Made by a program: the position numbers and the translations under genes. Source: Actinomycetota bacterium (GTDB lineage: Bacteria; Actinomycetota; Actinomycetes; Nanopelagicales; Nanopelagicaceae). Taken from it: DNA of 64,000 nucleotides. Below are positions 28,404 through 37,540 of this stretch, piece by piece. Numbering within the stretch: the stretch's first letter is position 1; each line of letters opens with the position of its first letter. The stretch covers positions 1 to 64,000 of the forward strand of contig BGON01000003.1 in the NCBI GenBank assembly GCA_003569265.1. Direction: 5' to 3'. The notes below the pieces were generated by a model. The model saw only the letters and a program-made list of their open reading frames with translations, was not told the DNA's origin and did not search any database.

Positions 28404-28735
28404 AAGTTTTAGGAGCAACTGTTCTTGTTATGGAGAGCTTGAGTTTAGGTTTCGCGATTTTGCTTGCAACGAAAGATCAACCTACAGCTGCCCTCATTTA
28501 TGGTTCAGTCATCTCATTGCTTCTTTTTCTCAACGCCGGCATTCTCAAGCGACGTTCAGGTTTATATATCGGCTCGGTTTTGCAGATTTTCATGATCAGT
28601 TTCGGCTTTTTCGTCCCATCCTTTTTTATCATTGGGGTGATTTTCATAGGACTATGGGCCGCAGCCATTATTGTGGGCCGCAAGGGAGAATCTGCGCGGG
28701 CGGCTCTGGTGGCACAGGCAGGGGAGAAGGGCTAA
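28400..28735 (+). CDS. DUF4233 membrane protein
   Basis: A 111-residue protein with four likely membrane helices (about 3-23, 29-48, 56-75, 77-96) and a short charged tail. It overlaps folC by 4 bases and lies 12 bases before ndk, the standard place of DUF4233 proteins in actinobacteria. The function of the family is unknown. Confidence 0.85.
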   Translation: MKVLGATVLVMESLSLGFAILLATKDQPTAALIYGSVISLLLFLNAGILKRRSGLYIGSVLQIFMISFGFFVPSFFIIGVIFIGLWAAAIIVGRKGESARAALVAQAGEKG

Positions 28736-28747
28736 TAGACTAGGCGG

Positions 28748-29167
28748 GTGAGTACTGAGAAAACCCTAATCCTGGTTAAGCCAGACGGAGTCCGTCGTGG
28801 TTTAGTGGGCGAAGTTATTTCTCGTGTTGAAACAAAGGGATATTCTATCGAAGCGTTACGTTTACTTAAGGCTGATCGCGCATTACTTGAACAACACTAT
28901 GCAGAACATCTTGGTAAGCCATTTTATGAGCCACTCGTTGAGTTCATGATGTCAGGACCAATTGTTGCAATGATTGCTTCAGGTAATCGTGTAATCGAGG
29001 GATTTCGTTCCTTAGCTGGAGTTACTGATCCAACAGTTGCAGCGCCCGGAACAATCCGTGGTGACTTAGCTGGGGATCAAGGCACCAAAGTAGTTCAGAA
29101 TATTGTGCACGGCTCAGATTCACCTGAATCAGCTGCGCGTGAGATTCAAATTTTCTTCCCTAAATAA
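28748..29167 (+). CDS. ndk: Nucleoside diphosphate kinase
   Basis: A 139-residue enzyme balancing NTP pools. [13 protein letters not shown] is at the start and the active-site motif NIVHGSDS (phosphorylated His) is near residue 118. Length and fold segments are standard. It uses GTG 28748, the only start that gives the conserved [13 protein letters not shown]-terminus. Next is mreB, 17 bases on, behind an AAGGAG site. Confidence 0.96.
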   Translation: MSTEKTLILVKPDGVRRGLVGEVISRVETKGYSIEALRLLKADRALLEQHYAEHLGKPFYEPLVEFMMSGPIVAMIASGNRVIEGFRSLAGVTDPTVAAPGTIRGDLAGDQGTKVVQNIVHGSDSPESAAREIQIFFPK

Positions 29168-29184
29168 TCAAGGAGTACAAAAGT

Positions 29185-30222
29185 ATGAGCACACAGAGCA
29201 GAATGTCTTTCATCGGTCGTGATATGGCCGTTGACCTTGGAACTGCAAACACGCTTGTTTATGTGCGCGGACGTGGAATTGTTTTGAATGAGCCATCTGT
29301 TGTTGCCGTCAATCAAGATACTGGTGGGATTTTAGCCGTTGGTCTTGAGGCCAAGAAGATGATTGGCCGTACTCCAGGAAATATCGTTGCCATTCGCCCA
29401 CTTAAAGATGGTGTGATTGCAGACTTTGAGACAACTGAGCGCATGCTGCGTTACTTTATTCAAAAGGTGCACCGCCGTCGTTACTTGGCAAAGCCAAGAA
29501 TTGTTGTGTGCGTTCCATCAGGTATCACTGGTGTTGAGCAGCGCGCAGTTAAAGATGCGGCATATGCAGCTGGTGCTCGTAAGGTTTACATTATTGAGGA
29601 GCCAATGGCAGCAGCTATTGGTGCTGGTCTTCCAATCCACGAACCAACAGGAAACATGGTTGTAGACATTGGTGGAGGCACTACTGAGGTTGCAGTTATC
29701 TCACTGGGCGGAATTGTGTGTTCACTTTCAATTCGCGTAGGCGGAGATGAGCTCGATCAATCGATTATTAACTGGGTTAAGCGTGAATTCTCACTACTTT
29801 TGGGAGAGCGCACGGCAGAGGAAATCAAGATGGCTATCGGTTCTGCTTATCCATTAGCTGGTGAAAACGACGCTGAAATTCGCGGTCGCGACTTAGCAAC
29901 AGGATTACCAAAGACAATCGTTGTCTCTGCTGCAGAGATTCGCAAAGCACTTGAAGAACCAGTTAATGCCATTGTTAATGCAGTTAAGAGCACACTCGAT
30001 AAGACTCCTCCAGAGCTTGCATCAGATTTGATGGATCGTGGAATTGTTCTTACAGGTGGCGGTGCTTTGCTCAAGGGTCTTGATGAGCGTCTTCGTAAAG
30101 AAACTGGAATGCCTATTCACATTGCTGAGCGTCCATTGGATGCAGTGGTTGAAGGCTCTGGAAAATGTATCGAAGAGTTTGAGGCTTTAGAGAAGGTCTT
30201 AATCTCCGAACCTCGTCGATAG
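29185..30222 (+). CDS. mreB: Rod-shape actin-like protein MreB
   Basis: A 345-residue bacterial actin that organises lateral wall synthesis. Actin-fold phosphate loops are clear: [14 protein letters not shown] near 11-24, [16 protein letters not shown] near 158-173, and [15 protein letters not shown] near 289-303. It is the first gene of mreB-mreC-mreD-mrdA-rodA. A strong ribosome site precedes the ATG. Presence of the whole set predicts rod-shaped or curved cells with MreB-type elongation, not only polar growth. Confidence 0.97.
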   Translation: MSTQSRMSFIGRDMAVDLGTANTLVYVRGRGIVLNEPSVVAVNQDTGGILAVGLEAKKMIGRTPGNIVAIRPLKDGVIADFETTERMLRYFIQKVHRRRYLAKPRIVVCVPSGITGVEQRAVKDAAYAAGARKVYIIEEPMAAAIGAGLPIHEPTGNMVVDIGGGTTEVAVISLGGIVCSLSIRVGGDELDQSIINWVKREFSLLLGERTAEEIKMAIGSAYPLAGENDAEIRGRDLATGLPKTIVVSAAEIRKALEEPVNAIVNAVKSTLDKTPPELASDLMDRGIVLTGGGALLKGLDERLRKETGMPIHIAERPLDAVVEGSGKCIEEFEALEKVLISEPRR

Positions 30223-30234
30223 GTTTATTAGAAG

Positions 30235-31158
30235 ATGCGTTACGGCGGAGAGGGTCGTACCCGTCTTCTCTTAATCATTTTAATCGTTACTGCGCTATTT
30301 CTTATTACCTTAGATTTACGTGGAGTTGCAGTTCTAGATGGTGCGCGTCAAGGCACTCAGACAATCCTTTCACCTTTCCAAAAGGCTGGAAACTTCATTC
30401 TCACGCCAGTGAAGAACTTCGTTACCGATGTTACGCACTTAGGCCGCACACGCAATCAAATTGAAAAGCTACGTGCTGATAATGCCAAGCTAAAGGCCGA
30501 CTTACTCAATCGTAAAAACGCTGATGCTCAGCTCAAGCAGCTTGAATCGATTTTGGATTTAGCAGGCACTGCTGGATATAAAGTAGTTAATACAAAAGTT
30601 ATTAGCCAAGGTTCTAGTCAATCTTTCTCTCAAACTGTAACTATTGATAGTGGCTCCAATGCTGGAATAAAGAAAAATATGACTGTACTTTCACAAAGTG
30701 GAATTGCTGGAGTTGTGAAAGAAGTTTATCCAACGAGTGCCTTGGTAATGCTTGCATCTGATCCAGCCTTTAAAGTCGGTGTTCGCATTGCAGGAACCCA
30801 ACAAATAGGCATTTTAACTGGCCGGGGTTCACGCTCTGGTTCACTGCAATTACTTGATAATTTAATAACAGTAAAAGTGGGCGATGTATTACTAGCCCGT
30901 GGAAGTGTGGCAAATCGTCCCTTTGTTCCTGGAGTTCCAGTTGGTTATGTAACTGCCGTTGATAACTCTGCAGGAGAAATCGCCCAAAATGCCACAGTTC
31001 GTTACTACACAAATTTCGGTGGACTTGGTGTTCTGGCAGTTGTTGTTGCTGCTTCACCTTCTAATCCAGGTGATGCACTTGTTCCAACTAAGCCAACCCC
31101 AACTCCCATTCCAACGGTCACGGTTTATGTAACACCATCACCGTCTCCAACAAAGTAG
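30235..31158 (+). CDS. mreC: Rod-shape protein MreC
   Basis: A 307-residue protein with one N-terminal membrane helix (about 9-25), a coiled coil (about 76-106, IEKLRADNAKLKADLL) and two beta domains outside the membrane (GSSQSFSQTVTIDSGSNAGI, then GVRIAGTQQIGILTGRGS). It ends in a Pro/Thr-rich tail (about 280-307). It bridges MreB/RodA and the penicillin-binding protein. Twelve bases separate it from mreB. Confidence 0.94.
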   Translation: MRYGGEGRTRLLLIILIVTALFLITLDLRGVAVLDGARQGTQTILSPFQKAGNFILTPVKNFVTDVTHLGRTRNQIEKLRADNAKLKADLLNRKNADAQLKQLESILDLAGTAGYKVVNTKVISQGSSQSFSQTVTIDSGSNAGIKKNMTVLSQSGIAGVVKEVYPTSALVMLASDPAFKVGVRIAGTQQIGILTGRGSRSGSLQLLDNLITVKVGDVLLARGSVANRPFVPGVPVGYVTAVDNSAGEIAQNATVRYYTNFGGLGVLAVVVAASPSNPGDALVPTKPTPTPIPTVTVYVTPSPSPTK

Positions 31159-31164
31159 TTAAAG

Positions 31165-31686
31165 ATGTTGACCCGACAGATTTCACTTTCTGCGCCGATA
31201 TTTCTATTCATCTTCCTTTTTCAAGAAGCAGTAGTCAATCAATTCAAACTGCCGGGTGGGGGATTCTCACTCTTCGCAATCTTCGCACTCATTTGGGCAG
31301 TAATTAGCACACCAGAGATTGCAGCGCTCACAGGTTTTGGTGCAGGAATATTGATGGATATGTCACAAAGTGCAGGTGGTCCTGTGGGTCAATGGACTCT
31401 GATCATGATTATTATTTGTTATGGAGTCTCATACCTGGGTTACGGTGATGGCAATATCAATGGAAACCCAATAGGTGTCGTTTTCTTCGTAGTTGTTGCC
31501 AACCTAATTACTGGACTACTTTTCCTTGCAAGCAGTGCATTGTTGGGTGTTACAACAGGCAGTTCCGCACAAATCCTTCTTACTCTGCTCGGTCACTCAC
31601 TGTGGACCCTAGTCATTACCCCTATCGTGCTGCCAGTATTTTCATTTATGCACAATTTTGTCTTTGAAACGCGAACAGTGTTATGA
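31165..31686 (+). CDS. mreD: Rod-shape protein MreD
   Basis: A 173-residue membrane protein with about five helices and little sequence outside them, as is usual for MreD. It is identified by size, hydropathy, the GILMDMSQSAGGPVGQWT stretch and its place between mreC and mrdA. It overlaps mrdA by 4 bases (ATGA). Confidence 0.9.
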   Translation: MLTRQISLSAPIFLFIFLFQEAVVNQFKLPGGGFSLFAIFALIWAVISTPEIAALTGFGAGILMDMSQSAGGPVGQWTLIMIIICYGVSYLGYGDGNINGNPIGVVFFVVVANLITGLLFLASSALLGVTTGSSAQILLTLLGHSLWTLVITPIVLPVFSFMHNFVFETRTVL

Positions 31687-33773
31687 ACCAGCGCTCACGC
31701 TTAAGTTTGCTTGTTGTCCAGATTCTTATTGTTTCATTACTGGTATCCCTTCTAGGGCGTCTGTTTTATCTGCAGATCGCGGCAGGGCCTAAATACCGTG
31801 ATGCAGCCCTTAGTATTCAAAGCCGTGATGTTGTGGCGCCAGCTAATCGTGGATTAATTGTTGATTCTTCTGGGGTCCCATTAGCCCTTAATAAGGTGGG
31901 TTTGGCAATTACTATCGATCGCATTGAAATTGATAAGCAGCCTGATAAAGGTGTGGCAGTGATGCAACGCCTTGCAAAGCTTCTCAAACTAAATTACATG
32001 GATGTGTATACAAATACTCGCTTGTGCGGAGAGTTACCCGTGGGCGAGCGTGCAGGCTGCTGGACTGGTTCTAGGTATCAACCTATTCCAATTACCAAAG
32101 AAGCAGATCCTGACATTGCACTGCAAATCGTTGAACGTCCAGATCAATTCCCTGGTGTAGATGCACAGCCAATTTCAATCCGTAGCTATCCCGCTTTTGT
32201 TAATGTCAATGCCGCGCATGTGTTGGGATATGTAGGACCACTAACTGAAGATGATTTAACAAAAGATACGGGTAAGCAATATTTTAGAAGTGAATCAATT
32301 GGAAAAGCTGGACTTGAGATTCAATATGATTCTTATCTGCGCGGTATTCCAGGTATTAGAACACTTATCGTTGATCGAAAAGAAGCTATTACTCGAGAGA
32401 GTCAAAATACAAAGCCAATAGCTGGCGATCACTTGGTGACAAGTTTGGATATCAGATTACAGGCCGCTGCAGAACAAGCATTGGCCGATGCTGTAAAGCG
32501 CGGACGAGCAAATGGTTACACCTCAGATTCAGGTGCAGCGGTCGTAATGGATATTAAAACAGGGCGCATTCTGGCTCTTGCTTCATATCCCACCTATGAC
32601 CCCAATGCTTTTGAAAAGGGTTTAACGGTTGAACAAGCATCAGATCTTTTTAGTGAGAAAAAGGCCGTGCCAGCACTTAACCGTGCACTCCAAGGTTTAT
32701 TTGCACCTGCCTCAACGTTTAAATCTGTCTCCGTTGTTGCAGCCGCTGCCGCTGGATATGACCTCAATGCTGCCTATAACTGTCCTTCTGAAGTGCAGGT
32801 AGGTACTCGCGCATTTCAAAACTTTGATAGCAGAGATCAAGGGCGCATGAGCTTAAAGAAGGCTATTGCAGTCTCTTGTGACACTATTTGGTACAAAATC
32901 GCCTTTGATGAGTGGCTGCGCGATGGTGGTTTGAGACCAAAATCAAGCCCTAATGACTATTTCTTTAAAGCAGCACAAGCCTTCCAGATCACTGAAAGAG
33001 TAGGCATTGACCTGCCATCTGAATCAAGATCTCGTTTAGCCGATCGTGACTATAAGAAGAGTTGGTTTGAACAAAACAAAGAGTTCTATTGCAACTACAA
33101 AACCCGTGCCACAAAAGCCCAGCAAACACCCTTTCTTATTCAGCTAGCGGCAGAGAACTGTGTCGATGGTGACAAGGTCCGCGCTGGAGATGCTGTGAAC
33201 TTTGCTATTGGACAAGGTGAAACTGTTGTAACACCGCTTAAGTTAACTCAGATGTATGCAGCCATCGGCAATGGTGGAACTATTTGGCAAGCAACGATTG
33301 CTAAAGCAATCGTTAAGACCGATGGAACAGTTATTAAAACTATTGAGCCCAAGAAGCTCGGAACTCTTACCACTGCTCCTTCGACTGTTAAATTCTTACA
33401 AGCCGCCTTACGTGAGGTAGTTGTCAGCGGAACTGGTGCTGGGGTCTTTGCTGGTTTTCCCATTGAAGTAAGTGGAAAAACTGGAACTGGCCAAGTCTTT
33501 GGTAGAAACCCTAATGGAACACAGAAAGATGACACCTCCTGGTTTGCATCCTTTGCACCCAGTAAGAATCCACGATTTGCAGTTGTGATGATGGTTGGAC
33601 AAGGCGGATTCGGTGCATCAACTTCTGGCGTGGGTGTCAGACACATCTATGAAGCGATTTTTGGTGTTAAAGGTAATAAAGTTGTTCCAGGAGCAGCCAT
33701 TTATGTAAATGGAAAACCTCCGACAACGCTTCCAAAGATTTCACCTGCTACAAAGCCTAAGGAGGCGCCATGA
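31683..33773 (+). CDS. mrdA: Penicillin-binding protein 2 (elongasome transpeptidase)
   Basis: A 696-residue class B PBP that cross-links wall peptides during elongation. One N-terminal membrane helix is at about 8-28, and the pedestal (PBP dimer) domain runs to about 230. The transpeptidase has SxxK in APASTFKS (about 340), the second motif SCD in AVSCDTIW (about 397) and KTG in SGKTGTGQ (about 597). There are two Cys pairs in the pedestal and catalytic parts. It overlaps mreD and rodA by 4 bases each, so expression is tied to both. Confidence 0.95.
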   Translation: MNQRSRLSLLVVQILIVSLLVSLLGRLFYLQIAAGPKYRDAALSIQSRDVVAPANRGLIVDSSGVPLALNKVGLAITIDRIEIDKQPDKGVAVMQRLAKLLKLNYMDVYTNTRLCGELPVGERAGCWTGSRYQPIPITKEADPDIALQIVERPDQFPGVDAQPISIRSYPAFVNVNAAHVLGYVGPLTEDDLTKDTGKQYFRSESIGKAGLEIQYDSYLRGIPGIRTLIVDRKEAITRESQNTKPIAGDHLVTSLDIRLQAAAEQALADAVKRGRANGYTSDSGAAVVMDIKTGRILALASYPTYDPNAFEKGLTVEQASDLFSEKKAVPALNRALQGLFAPASTFKSVSVVAAAAAGYDLNAAYNCPSEVQVGTRAFQNFDSRDQGRMSLKKAIAVSCDTIWYKIAFDEWLRDGGLRPKSSPNDYFFKAAQAFQITERVGIDLPSESRSRLADRDYKKSWFEQNKEFYCNYKTRATKAQQTPFLIQLAAENCVDGDKVRAGDAVNFAIGQGETVVTPLKLTQMYAAIGNGGTIWQATIAKAIVKTDGTVIKTIEPKKLGTLTTAPSTVKFLQAALREVVVSGTGAGVFAGFPIEVSGKTGTGQVFGRNPNGTQKDDTSWFASFAPSKNPRFAVVMMVGQGGFGASTSGVGVRHIYEAIFGVKGNKVVPGAAIYVNGKPPTTLPKISPATKPKEAP

Positions 33774-34930
33774 GCCAAATAGCTTCCCGTCAAGGTATTT
33801 ATCGCCGTCACCGAAGCTCAATATTTCATGGCTTTGATCCTGTATTAACTGCAGCAGTTGCCCTGCTTTTATTCATCGGAACCTTGTTGGTCTATGCAGC
33901 AACGCGTGATTGGTATGCACGCAATGGTTTAGATCCACAGTATTACTTAAAGCGCCACGTTATTAATATCGCTATCGGTGCACTTTTAGCCTATGGGACA
34001 ACGGTTATCGACTATCGCTTGCTGCGTGCTTACACACCGATTGTGTGGGGTTTAGGGGTTATTGGATTAATTGTTGTTTTGATTCCAGGTTTAGGCAGTG
34101 AAGTAAACGGTGCCAAGGCCTGGATTGACCTTCCTGGAGGTTTCCAGATTCAGCCAGCAGAGCTTGCAAAAGTCTCCATCATTATTGGTATGTCCATGAT
34201 TTTATCTGAGCGTTCTCACGATAGTGATGAACCAACCTCTAGAGATGTTCTACAAGCCCTAGCAGTTGCTGCAATTCCAGTTATCTTTATTTTGAGGCAG
34301 CCCGATATGGGAACTGTTTTTATTATTTCTGCATCAGTTGTAACAATCATCGCCGTTTCTGGCTCTCCTACTAAATGGGTTGTTGGGCTTTTGCTCATCG
34401 CAGTATTAGGCGGCGTTGTCGCCACTAACACTGGAGTCATCAGTGACTATCAGATTAAGCGTTTGCAGACTTTTGTTGATCCAACAGTTGATACTCAAGG
34501 AACTGGTTATCAACTTCGCCAAGCCCGCATCACTGTGGGATCTGGGGGATTGATTGGAACTGGATTATTTAATGGACCGCAAACAAATGGCCGCTTTGTG
34601 CCAGAACAGCAGACTGACTTTATTTTTACCGTTGCCGGTGAAGAGTTAGGTTTTCTTGGTAGTGGCTTAATTGTGATTCTGTATTTAATTATGCTCATGC
34701 GAGCTTTTGCAATTGCACGAAGAACCAGTGATCCCTTTGGGCGATTAGTGACAACAGGTGTTATCGCCTGGTTTGCATTTCAGGTATTTGAAAATATTGG
34801 AATGACATTAGGGCTTATGCCAATGACAGGTGTGCCACTGCCCTTCATCTCATACGGCGGATCATCGATGTTTGCCACATTGATCGGTTTTGGCCTTCTG
34901 CAGAACGTTCACGCTCGTTCCAGAGGCTGA
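33770..34930 (+). CDS. rodA: Peptidoglycan polymerase RodA
   Basis: A 386-residue SEDS glycosyltransferase with about ten membrane helices. SEDS marks include PAELAKVSIIIGMS near 127, RQPDMGTVFII near 178, the large outside loop with GTGYQLRQARITVGSGG near 244-262, EQQTDFIFTVAGEELGFLG near 282-300, and TGVPLPFISYGGSS near 354-367. It works as a pair with the PBP2 gene directly upstream. The context makes RodA, not FtsW, the right name. Confidence 0.96.
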   Translation: MSQIASRQGIYRRHRSSIFHGFDPVLTAAVALLLFIGTLLVYAATRDWYARNGLDPQYYLKRHVINIAIGALLAYGTTVIDYRLLRAYTPIVWGLGVIGLIVVLIPGLGSEVNGAKAWIDLPGGFQIQPAELAKVSIIIGMSMILSERSHDSDEPTSRDVLQALAVAAIPVIFILRQPDMGTVFIISASVVTIIAVSGSPTKWVVGLLLIAVLGGVVATNTGVISDYQIKRLQTFVDPTVDTQGTGYQLRQARITVGSGGLIGTGLFNGPQTNGRFVPEQQTDFIFTVAGEELGFLGSGLIVILYLIMLMRAFAIARRTSDPFGRLVTTGVIAWFAFQVFENIGMTLGLMPMTGVPLPFISYGGSSMFATLIGFGLLQNVHARSRG

Positions 34931-35093
34931 AGTAGGCAATTAGGCCCCTATCTGCCATACTTAGGTCACATAGTTCAGCGCGGCTCGCGAATCCATCGCG
35001 GTAAAAGCCCAGCGCGAGCAGGTAAGAAAAACCTAAAACAGGGATTTTTTAACGAGATAAGCGTTGTAAAAGACGCATAGAGGATTTGGTGCC
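34931..35093 (+). promoter_or_regulatory. 163-base structured leader before rne
   Basis: GCTCGCG at 34983-34989 pairs exactly with CGCGAGC at 35013-35019 (7 bp, 23-base loop). A shorter helix, CGCG with CGCG, inside CGCGAATCCATCGCG (34986-35000), would compete with it. A T6 run (35045-35050, GGGATTTTTTAACG) follows. An AGAGGA ribosome site precedes ATG 35094. RNase E leaders are known to be self-regulating in enterobacteria; such control here is only inferred. It may also act as the weak end of the mre operon. Confidence 0.4.
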
Positions 35094-37169
35094 ATGGCTA
35101 TTGAGCCTAAAACACCGCGCAAGCGTGCGGTTAAGAAAGCTTCAGCAAAAGCAAGCGTTACTGAAGTAACAACGCAAGAGCCTAAGAAAGCTACGCGCAA
35201 AAAAGCAGCTATTCCAGTTCCAGTATTTCAAGCAGCCCCCGATAAGCCGGTTGCAAAAGCTACCCGCAAAAAAGCAGAGGTAAAAGAGGCTCCACAAGCC
35301 GATACACCTGCTGCAGAAGGTGCAGATCGTCCAGATCGCAACCGACGTCGCCGTCGTGGTGGCCGTGGCCGCCGCAAACCTGGCGCAGATGTTGCAACAA
35401 ATGAAGATTCAACCGCCGAGAACGGTGAAGAGAGCGTTGATAGCGATGGAACAACACATCGTCGTCGTCGCCGTCGCCGCGCAGCAGGAGATGCTGAAGG
35501 TGTAACACCAGGTCAAGTAATTGATGAAGATGGTGTCGTAACAGTTGTTAAGGTCCGCGAAGTTCGCCAACGCCCAGCTCGTCCAGCACGCACCGAACGC
35601 CCAGATCGAAATGATCGCCGTGGGGGACGCCGTGATCGCAATGACCGTGGCGCTCGCTCTGAATACCGCGAGCCATATCGCAAGCGTTCAACAGTTATTA
35701 CTGATGGAGAATTCTTAGCACGCCGGGAAAATGTTGATCGCGAAATGCTTGTTCGACAGATTGCAGATCGCACACAAATCGCTGTGATTGAAGATGGCAT
35801 CATGGTGGAGCACTATGTGAACCGCAATAGCAACGTTTCATACGTTGGCAATGTGTATTTGGGTCGCGTTCAAAATGTTCTTCCATCTATGGAAGCAGCA
35901 TTTGTTGATATTGGTAAGGGCCGTAACGCTGTGTTGTATGCCGGTGAAGTCAACTGGGATGCTGCAGGAATTTCTGAGTCTGAACCACGCAAAATTGAAA
36001 CTGTATTAAAGACTGGTCAGCCAGTACTAGTACAAGTTACTAAAGATCCCATCGGTCAAAAGGGTGCACGTTTAACTAGCCAAATTTCATTGCCAGGACG
36101 CTATGTTGTTTATGTCCCAGGCGGCGGAATGTCTGGTATTTCAAAGCGTCTTCCTGAAACTGAGCGCACACGCCTAAAAGCAATTTTGAAGAACTTGATT
36201 CCTGAAGAAGCTGGCGTGATAGTTCGCACAGCTGCTGAAGGAGTGAGTGAAGAAGATTTAACTAGTGATGTCGCACGTCTTAAGGCGCAATGGGATGAGA
36301 TCTATGCCAAGACCCAGAACACAAATTTCAATCCACCCGTTGCCCTCTATCAAGAGCCTGATCTTGCTGTTCGTGTTATCCGCGATATCTTCAATGAAGA
36401 TTTCCGCAAGCTAACAGTTCAAGGTGCTACTGCTTGGGATGAAGTAACAAGTTATCTTGGCTTTATCGCTCCTGAGCTAACAACCAAGATTGAAAAATAC
36501 ACAGGCACCGGCGATCTCTTTGCAGACTTTAGAGTTGAAGAGCAGCTAGCTAAGGCATTTGATCGCAAGGTTTACTTGCCGTCAGGTGGCTCACTTGTCA
36601 TTGATCGCACTGAAGCAATGATCGTTATCGACGTTAACACCGGTAAGTTCATTGGTAAGGGTGGAAACCTTGAAGAGACTGTTACTAAGAACAACTTAGA
36701 GGCAGCTGAAGAAATTGCCCGTCAACTTCGTCTTCGTGACTTAGGTGGAATCGTTGTAATCGACTTCATCGATATGATTTTAGAATCTAACCGCGAGATG
36801 GTTTTGCGCCGACTCGTTGAATGTTTAGGTCGAGATCGCACCAAGCACCAGGTTGCAGAAGTTACTTCTTTAGGTCTTGTTCAAATGACACGCAAGCGTG
36901 TTGGACAGGGACTCATTGAGGCATTCTCAACTACATGTGATTCATGTAGCGGACGCGGAATTCATATTCATATGGAGCCTGTGAAGATGAAGGCACCCAT
37001 GCCTCAACTTGATGTTCCATCATCACAACATGAAGATGCAGAGGAAAAAGATGCCACTGAGCATGAGTTCCATGAATCTTTAAATGATGAGCAAGCACCT
37101 GTAGAGACCAAGCCAGCTGGTGGGCGAAAGCGCCGCAGAGCAGCCTCCTCAGGCATAATTACGGCTTGA
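35094..37169 (+). CDS. rne: Ribonuclease E/G
   Basis: A 691-residue endoribonuclease of the actinobacterial RNase E/G type. Residues 1-190 are disordered, Lys/Ala-rich then Arg-rich with RNRRRRRGGRGRRK and RRRRRRR runs, likely for RNA binding or liquid-like assembly. The S1 domain is at about 247-290 (VGNVYLGRVQNVLPSMEAAFVDIG). The DNase I-like catalytic part has the two metal Asp in VIDVNTGKF (about 513) and VIDFIDM (about 557), and the zinc-link CDSCSGRG is near 621. A short acidic/basic tail follows. It stands downstream of rodA and upstream of rpsT; the more usual rplU-rpmA-obg neighbours are absent. Confidence 0.94.
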   Translation: MAIEPKTPRKRAVKKASAKASVTEVTTQEPKKATRKKAAIPVPVFQAAPDKPVAKATRKKAEVKEAPQADTPAAEGADRPDRNRRRRRGGRGRRKPGADVATNEDSTAENGEESVDSDGTTHRRRRRRRAAGDAEGVTPGQVIDEDGVVTVVKVREVRQRPARPARTERPDRNDRRGGRRDRNDRGARSEYREPYRKRSTVITDGEFLARRENVDREMLVRQIADRTQIAVIEDGIMVEHYVNRNSNVSYVGNVYLGRVQNVLPSMEAAFVDIGKGRNAVLYAGEVNWDAAGISESEPRKIETVLKTGQPVLVQVTKDPIGQKGARLTSQISLPGRYVVYVPGGGMSGISKRLPETERTRLKAILKNLIPEEAGVIVRTAAEGVSEEDLTSDVARLKAQWDEIYAKTQNTNFNPPVALYQEPDLAVRVIRDIFNEDFRKLTVQGATAWDEVTSYLGFIAPELTTKIEKYTGTGDLFADFRVEEQLAKAFDRKVYLPSGGSLVIDRTEAMIVIDVNTGKFIGKGGNLEETVTKNNLEAAEEIARQLRLRDLGGIVVIDFIDMILESNREMVLRRLVECLGRDRTKHQVAEVTSLGLVQMTRKRVGQGLIEAFSTTCDSCSGRGIHIHMEPVKMKAPMPQLDVPSSQHEDAEEKDATEHEFHESLNDEQAPVETKPAGGRKRRRAASSGIITA

Positions 37170-37238
37170 TTTGAGCCTTCGGGCCCTAACAGGTAACCTT
37201 TACCCTTCAACACACCTAGAAGTTCGGAGTACTACAGC

Positions 37239-37508
37239 GTGGCAAATATCAAGTCTCAGATCAAGCGCATTAAGACCAACGAGAAGGCACGCCTTCGCAA
37301 TAAGTCTGTGGGCTCATCTATCAAGACCGCTGTCCGTAAATTCCGTGAGAGCGTCACTGCAGGAGATTCAGCTGCAATCACAACTGAGCTTCGCACAGCT
37401 TCACAGGCTCTAGATGTTGCTGTTCAAAAGGGTGTTCTTCATAAGAACACTGCAGCAAATAAGAAGTCATCAATGGCTAAGGCAGCTGCCAAAGCCGGCG
37501 CACGTTAA
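37239..37508 (+). CDS. rpsT: 30S ribosomal protein S20
   Basis: An 89-residue basic, helical protein binding the 5' domain of 16S r[24 protein letters not shown] at the start and [14 protein letters not shown] near 66-79 are diagnostic. The start is GTG 37239 with CGGAG 7 bases upstream. It lies alone between rne and lepA with 69 and 32 bases on either side. Confidence 0.97.
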   Translation: MANIKSQIKRIKTNEKARLRNKSVGSSIKTAVRKFRESVTAGDSAAITTELRTASQALDVAVQKGVLHKNTAANKKSSMAKAAAKAGAR

Positions 37509-37540
37509 TTTTTCTTCGATCTTAAAGCGAGGCTAGGTTC

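Noticed and set aside
34931-35093. Cobalamin riboswitch in the rne leader
   Set aside because: GCGAATCC is reminiscent of one segment, but the B12 box and the surrounding conserved core are absent, and the gene is unrelated to B12.
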